Part shown: positions 60,177 to 64,000 of the stretch, piece by piece | Layout: every line of letters starts with the position of its first letter | Position numbering within the stretch: position 1 is the stretch's first letter | Assembly: GCF_014195505.1 (NCBI RefSeq) | Contig: NZ_JACIBV010000002.1 | Location: forward strand, 62,001-126,000 | Reading direction: 5' to 3' | DNA: 64,000 nt | Source of the DNA: Nonomuraea dietziae | GTDB taxonomy: Bacteria; Actinomycetota; Actinomycetes; Streptosporangiales; Streptosporangiaceae | Program-made: the position numbers and the translations under genes | The notes under the pieces: model-generated | Told to the model about the DNA's origin: nothing | Database searches by the model: none | Seen by the model: only the letters and a program-made list of their open reading frames with translations

Positions 60177-62942
60177 GTGGAGTCGCTCGTCTCGACAATG
60201 GTGGGCCGGGATGACGTCCAAGGGGAGCTGTCCGCGTTCATGACGGCCACCGAGGGGCAGGCTCTCATCCTCAGAGGCGAGACCGAGGTCGGCAAGAGCG
60301 CCCTCCTCGACCATGTGGCCGGCCTCGCGGCCTCGGAGAACCACCGGGTGATCCGCGCCGCCGGCGTCGAGGCGGAGGCGGAGCTGCCCTTCGCCGGCCT
60401 GCACCAGCTGCTGTACTCGCTGCTGCCCCGCTCGGCCGGGCTCGACGAAGGACACCGTGCCGTCTTCGACGTCGTCTTCGGGCTGCGCGATTGCAAGGCC
60501 CCGTCGGTCATGACCCTCGGCATCGCCGTCCTGGACCTGCTGTCTCTGGCGGCGGCGGAGCAACCACTGCTGCTGTTGCTCGACGACGGTCAGTGGATGG
60601 ACGCCTCCAGCGCCGAGGTGTGCGGGTTCGTGGGGCGCCGGCTCACCGGCAGCTCCGTGAAGATGCTCATCGCCGTACGGTCCGACGTCGGTTCGCGGTT
60701 CGACACGTCCGCGCTTCCAGAGCTCCCCGTGGCGGCCCTGCCGGAGAGGGCCGCCGGGCAGCTGCTGGACCTGCGCCATCCGCGGCTCGACACGCAGACC
60801 CGGCGGATCGTCATGGAGCAGGCCATGGGCAACCCCTTGGCGCTCTTGGAGCTACCCGCCTACGTGAACGGCGGCCACCACGGCCGCACGGCCGAGGAAC
60901 CCCTCGGATTCGGCGACGTCCCGCTGTCGCGCCGTCTCCAGCACGTCTACGGCATCCGCATCGAACGCCTGCCCGCTCCCGTACGCGACGAGCTGCTGCG
61001 CGGCGCCCTCGACGGCGTCGGGGCGGGACCGGGCGGCAACCACGCTCCCGGCGCCCGCTACCGCATGCGTGAAGCCGACGAAGCGGTCGCCGCGGGCCTC
61101 CTGGACACCGACCCGGCCACCGGCGACCTCGTCTTCCGGCATCCGCTGATCCGCACCACGGTCGTTCGGCTGGCGACCCCCAACCAGCGTCGCGCGGCAC
61201 ACGCCGAGCTCGCGGGGGTGCATCGTCACGACGTCGAGCGGCGCGCCCGCCACCTGGCCGCCTCGATCGTGGATCCCGACGAGGAGGTGGCAGCCGCGCT
61301 GGAAGCCGCGGCCGACTCGGCGACCCGGCGCGGCGGCGCGATCGCCGCCGTGGCCTGGCTGACCCGCGCGGCGGAGCTGAGCGAGACCCCCGCCGACCGC
61401 TCCAGGCGGCTCGGCGACGCCGCCTTCATCGCCGGACATGCCGCGCTCCTGGACCAGGCGCGGAAACTCGTCCGTTCGGACCTGCCGCCGGGCGCGAGCG
61501 AGTCCGCCGCCGCGGTCGTCACCTCCGCCTACGTGGCCCTGTACGAAGACGGCGACGTGCGCGCCGCGCATCGCCACGTCGCTGCGGGGATCGAGAGCCT
61601 GCGAAAAGACAGCGCGCACGAGCCCGCTGACGTACTGACCCGGCTGGTGAACGTGCTGCTGGCCATCAGCCAGTACGCCGGCGACTCCGTGCTGTGGGAC
61701 CGCACCGAGCAGCTCATGGACTCTCTGGGGGACCGAGTCGACACACGCTCGGCGATCTACCGCGACGCGTGGAGCGACGTCGTCCGGCACGGCGCGGGCG
61801 TGCACGAGCGCGTCGAGCGCGCCTTCGCCGGCGTCTCGGAGCTGGAACCGTGGGACGTCTCGCGCCTGGCCGTCGCCGCCTACCACGTCGACACGCTGAG
61901 CCAGTACCGCCCCTACCTGCAGCGGGCCGTCGACCTTGAGGTGGAGACCGGCGCCGTGGCCACCGGCATGACCATGCTGCACCTGATCATGCTCGACCAG
62001 CTGGCCGCCGGCGAGTGGGACGACGCCGAACGTACGGGACAACGCGCGCTGGAGCTGACCACGTCCCACGGAAACGCGCTGTTCACCCACCACACCCGTG
62101 CCTATCTCGGGCTCCTGGCCGCCATGCGTGGCCAGGTCGAACGGGCACGGGAGTCGCAGGCCGTCCTGGACGCCTGGGCCCGCCCGCGCGGTGTGGGGTT
62201 CCTGACCCAGATCGCCGACGCCATCGGCACGGCGGCGGCCCTGAGCGAGGGTGACTACGAAGCCGCCTACCTGTACGCCATCGGCATCACGCCGCCCGGA
62301 TCGTTCGAACGCTACGCCCACCAGGCCTCACGCACGCTGCTCGACCTGGTCGAGGCCGCCGTGCACACCGGGCGCCTGGAGCAGGCCCGCCGGCACGCCC
62401 AGGCCGCCTCCGACGCCGGCCTGCCCGGGGTGTCCCCCCGGCTGGCCCTCATCACGTACGGCGCCCTGGCGATGACGGCCGCCGACGAGAAGGAGGCCGA
62501 GGACATGTACGCCAGGGCCGAGGCCCACCCGGCCGGAGCCGGCTTCCCCTTCGAGCTGGCGCGCATCCGCCTGGCCCACGGCGTCCGGCTCAGGCACACG
62601 CGGGGGCCCAAGGCCGCGCGGCCCGTCCTGGTCCGCGCCGCCGAGTCCTTCGAACGGCTCGGCGCCAGAGGCTGGGCCGAACGCGCCCAGGCCGAGCTGC
62701 GCTCCTCGGGTGCGCCCGCCCGCGCCTCGCTGTCGTACCTGACCGCGCTCACCTGGCAGGAACGCCGCATCGCCGAGCTGGCCGCAAGCGGGCTGACGAA
62801 CAAGGAGATCGGCGCACGCATGCACCTGTCCCCGCGTACCGTCAGCTCCCATCTCTACCGGGTCTTCCCGAAACTGGGCGTCACCTCCCGGGCCGCGCTG
62901 CGCGACGCTCTGGGCAAGACCGGCGCCGGTGGCGATGTGTGA
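60177..62942 (+). CDS. LuxR-family ATP-binding regulator (LAL type) 2
   Basis: 921 residues from GTG 60177 after AAGGAG. Walker A is RGETEVGKSALLDHVAG, with LLLLLDDGQWMDASSAEVCG as Walker B. A long TPR-like middle ends in a LuxR helix-turn-helix (LTWQERRIAELAASGLTNKE, MHLSPRTVSSHLYRVFPKLG). It resembles LAL 1 in length and layout but clearly diverges in sequence. It lies downstream of the box at 59965, a likely autoregulatory site. Confidence 0.93.
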   Translation: MESLVSTMVGRDDVQGELSAFMTATEGQALILRGETEVGKSALLDHVAGLAASENHRVIRAAGVEAEAELPFAGLHQLLYSLLPRSAGLDEGHRAVFDVVFGLRDCKAPSVMTLGIAVLDLLSLAAAEQPLLLLLDDGQWMDASSAEVCGFVGRRLTGSSVKMLIAVRSDVGSRFDTSALPELPVAALPERAAGQLLDLRHPRLDTQTRRIVMEQAMGNPLALLELPAYVNGGHHGRTAEEPLGFGDVPLSRRLQHVYGIRIERLPAPVRDELLRGALDGVGAGPGGNHAPGARYRMREADEAVAAGLLDTDPATGDLVFRHPLIRTTVVRLATPNQRRAAHAELAGVHRHDVERRARHLAASIVDPDEEVAAALEAAADSATRRGGAIAAVAWLTRAAELSETPADRSRRLGDAAFIAGHAALLDQARKLVRSDLPPGASESAAAVVTSAYVALYEDGDVRAAHRHVAAGIESLRKDSAHEPADVLTRLVNVLLAISQYAGDSVLWDRTEQLMDSLGDRVDTRSAIYRDAWSDVVRHGAGVHERVERAFAGVSELEPWDVSRLAVAAYHVDTLSQYRPYLQRAVDLEVETGAVATGMTMLHLIMLDQLAAGEWDDAERTGQRALELTTSHGNALFTHHTRAYLGLLAAMRGQVERARESQAVLDAWARPRGVGFLTQIADAIGTAAALSEGDYEAAYLYAIGITPPGSFERYAHQASRTLLDLVEAAVHTGRLEQARRHAQAASDAGLPGVSPRLALITYGALAMTAADEKEAEDMYARAEAHPAGAGFPFELARIRLAHGVRLRHTRGPKAARPVLVRAAESFERLGARGWAERAQAELRSSGAPARASLSYLTALTWQERRIAELAASGLTNKEIGARMHLSPRTVSSHLYRVFPKLGVTSRAALRDALGKTGAGGDV

Positions 62943-62949
62943 GCCCCCT

Positions 62950-63723
62950 TCACCACTTCGACGGGTCGGCGCGCACTCCTTGCTCGGCGAGCCAGACCAG
63001 CACGTAGTCGGCGACCGCTCGCCAGCCGCTGTCGAGGACCAGCGAATGGGCCCGGTCCGGGAACTGCTTGAGGTTGCTGGTGGCCGTCGAGTCTCCGTAC
63101 AACTTGTACACGGCCCGGGTGACGTGATCGGGCACCAGCCGGTCCTCCTGCCCCGAGATCAGCAGCAGCGGGCCGCGGCCGGTGTTGCCGTGGTCCACGA
63201 CCGCCCGCGGATGCCGTACGGCGCCGCCATGCCCCAGCTCGGTCAGCAGCCGGCGCGACCCGGGAACGACGTGGCGCTCGAACAGCTCGGCGGACTCCTG
63301 GTCGGTGACCGCGTTGGCGAACAGCCGCCGGAACCTCCCGGCGTCCATCGACACCGGCCACGGATCCCCAGGCGCCAGGGCGGTCGCGTGATCGACAGGG
63401 GCGGGGGCGATGGCGACCGCGGCACAGCCCGCGTTGGCGCCCAGGAGGTGCTGCGCGATGAGGCCGCCCACCGAGTGGCCGACGATCACGGGCGGGGTGT
63501 CGAAGGAACGGACGATGCGTGCGTAGTGATCCGTGAGCGCGTCGAGCCCCAACTCGTGGAGCGTCTCGGGACGCCGGCGGGCCTCGCCCACCGTGGCGGG
63601 CTCTCCCGGCCAGCCCGGCGCGCAGACGGCGAACCCGAAACTGGAGAAGCGCTCCTTCCATGACTCCCACGACGACGCGTGGAGCCACGCGCCGTGGATG
63701 AAGACGACGGGAGTGGGGTTCAC
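62950..63723 (-). CDS. Alpha/beta hydrolase (esterase/lipase-like)
   Basis: 257 residues from GTG 63723 after GGAGG. VVFIHGAWLHASSW is the oxyanion loop, the nucleophile is in VIVGHSVGGLIAQHLLGANA, the Asp in LISGQEDRLVPD and the His in FPDRAHSLVLDSGW. It is a cytoplasmic enzyme of the hydroxynitrile lyase/esterase-like group. It converges with the LAL gene; substrate unknown. Confidence 0.88.
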   Translation of the reverse strand: MNPTPVVFIHGAWLHASSWESWKERFSSFGFAVCAPGWPGEPATVGEARRRPETLHELGLDALTDHYARIVRSFDTPPVIVGHSVGGLIAQHLLGANAGCAAVAIAPAPVDHATALAPGDPWPVSMDAGRFRRLFANAVTDQESAELFERHVVPGSRRLLTELGHGGAVRHPRAVVDHGNTGRGPLLLISGQEDRLVPDHVTRAVYKLYGDSTATSNLKQFPDRAHSLVLDSGWRAVADYVLVWLAEQGVRADPSKW

Positions 63724-63994
63724 GGATCCTCCGGAAAGGGCTCAGGACCAGGTCTGCACAAGGATCGCCCGGATGCGCCCGGGCGGGAACAGTCGAATGA
63801 CCGAATGTCCCCGTCCGCGTCGCTTCGCTGGTCCGGCTGGTCCGCCGGGACACCGTGCTCCGGCGAGCTTGTCGTGTGGCCGGCACGGCTGCCGGTCGCC
63901 GTGTCTCACCGTCATCTGACTGATGTGTCGGGCCCCCCTGCCCGAAACAGTAAGAAATGCCGCATTCCTTGTGACACGACACGGAGGACTCCAC

Positions 63995-64000
63995 ATGATC
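63995..64000 (+). CDS. Start of a gene cut by the window edge
   Basis: ATG at 63995 follows a good RBS (CGGAGGA) with seven bases between. Only two codons are visible, so nothing can be said of the product. The 63724-63994 stretch before it holds its promoter and no other gene. Confidence 0.6.

Overview
The window is high-GC DNA with strong G/C bias at third codon positions, frequent GTG starts, many 4-base ATGA/GTGA overlaps, and abundant SARP, LuxR-ATPase and GntR regulators plus secreted CBM13 enzymes. This points to a filamentous soil actinomycete of the Streptomyces/Nonomuraea kind. No ribosomal or tRNA gene, CRISPR array or complete insertion sequence is visible.

Layout. 0-1.3 kb: NUDIX gene cut by the left edge, decayed transposase remnants and a PPOX-fold gene. 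1.3-11.5 kb: an arabinoxylan locus with a CE1-type esterase, GH10 xylanase, GH127 beta-L-arabinofuranosidase (one frameshift), GH43 enzyme and GH62 arabinofuranosidase. All five are secreted and carry CBM13 ricin-type lectin modules. Three LacI-type operators and several GAAACTTTC palindromes sit at their promoters, and a LacI regulator reduced to its DNA-binding domain follows. 11.5-13.8 kb: decayed FAD monooxygenase and IS256-type remnant. 13.8-21.3 kb: secreted hydrolase, then a divergent sugar locus (GntR, GH94-like enzyme and SIS protein one way; GPH transporter and an atypical M28 protein the other). 21.3-28.1 kb: AfsR-like regulator, a two-component system with a second kinase-like membrane protein, and a duplicated DUF3558-like lipoprotein-like protein. 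28.1-32.1 kb: broken paiB, EamA exporter, XRE-cupin regulator, FG-GAP secreted protein.

32.1-39.8 kb mixes intact genes (hemerythrin, ferritin-like protein, alpha/beta hydrolase, epimerase) with many truncated genes, a duplicated gene end and an inverted repeat. 39.8-45.1 kb: ion transport and stress genes (ArsB/NhaD permease, CBS, UspA, methyltransferase, KhtT-like subunit with CPA2 antiporter). 45.1-48.7 kb: two translationally coupled ABC-F ATPases with a possible leader peptide. 48.7-64 kb: two SARP regulators, two large LuxR-ATPases, a TetR/aldo-keto reductase pair with matching operators, a membrane protein and two alpha/beta hydrolases. Palindromic boxes recur upstream of the LuxR-ATPase genes.

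Four single-base indels, three of them in or next to G/C runs, break otherwise well-conserved genes (near 7180, 11930, 12717 and 55516). They are either recent decay or assembly errors. All functions are read from the sequence by eye; no database search was run.
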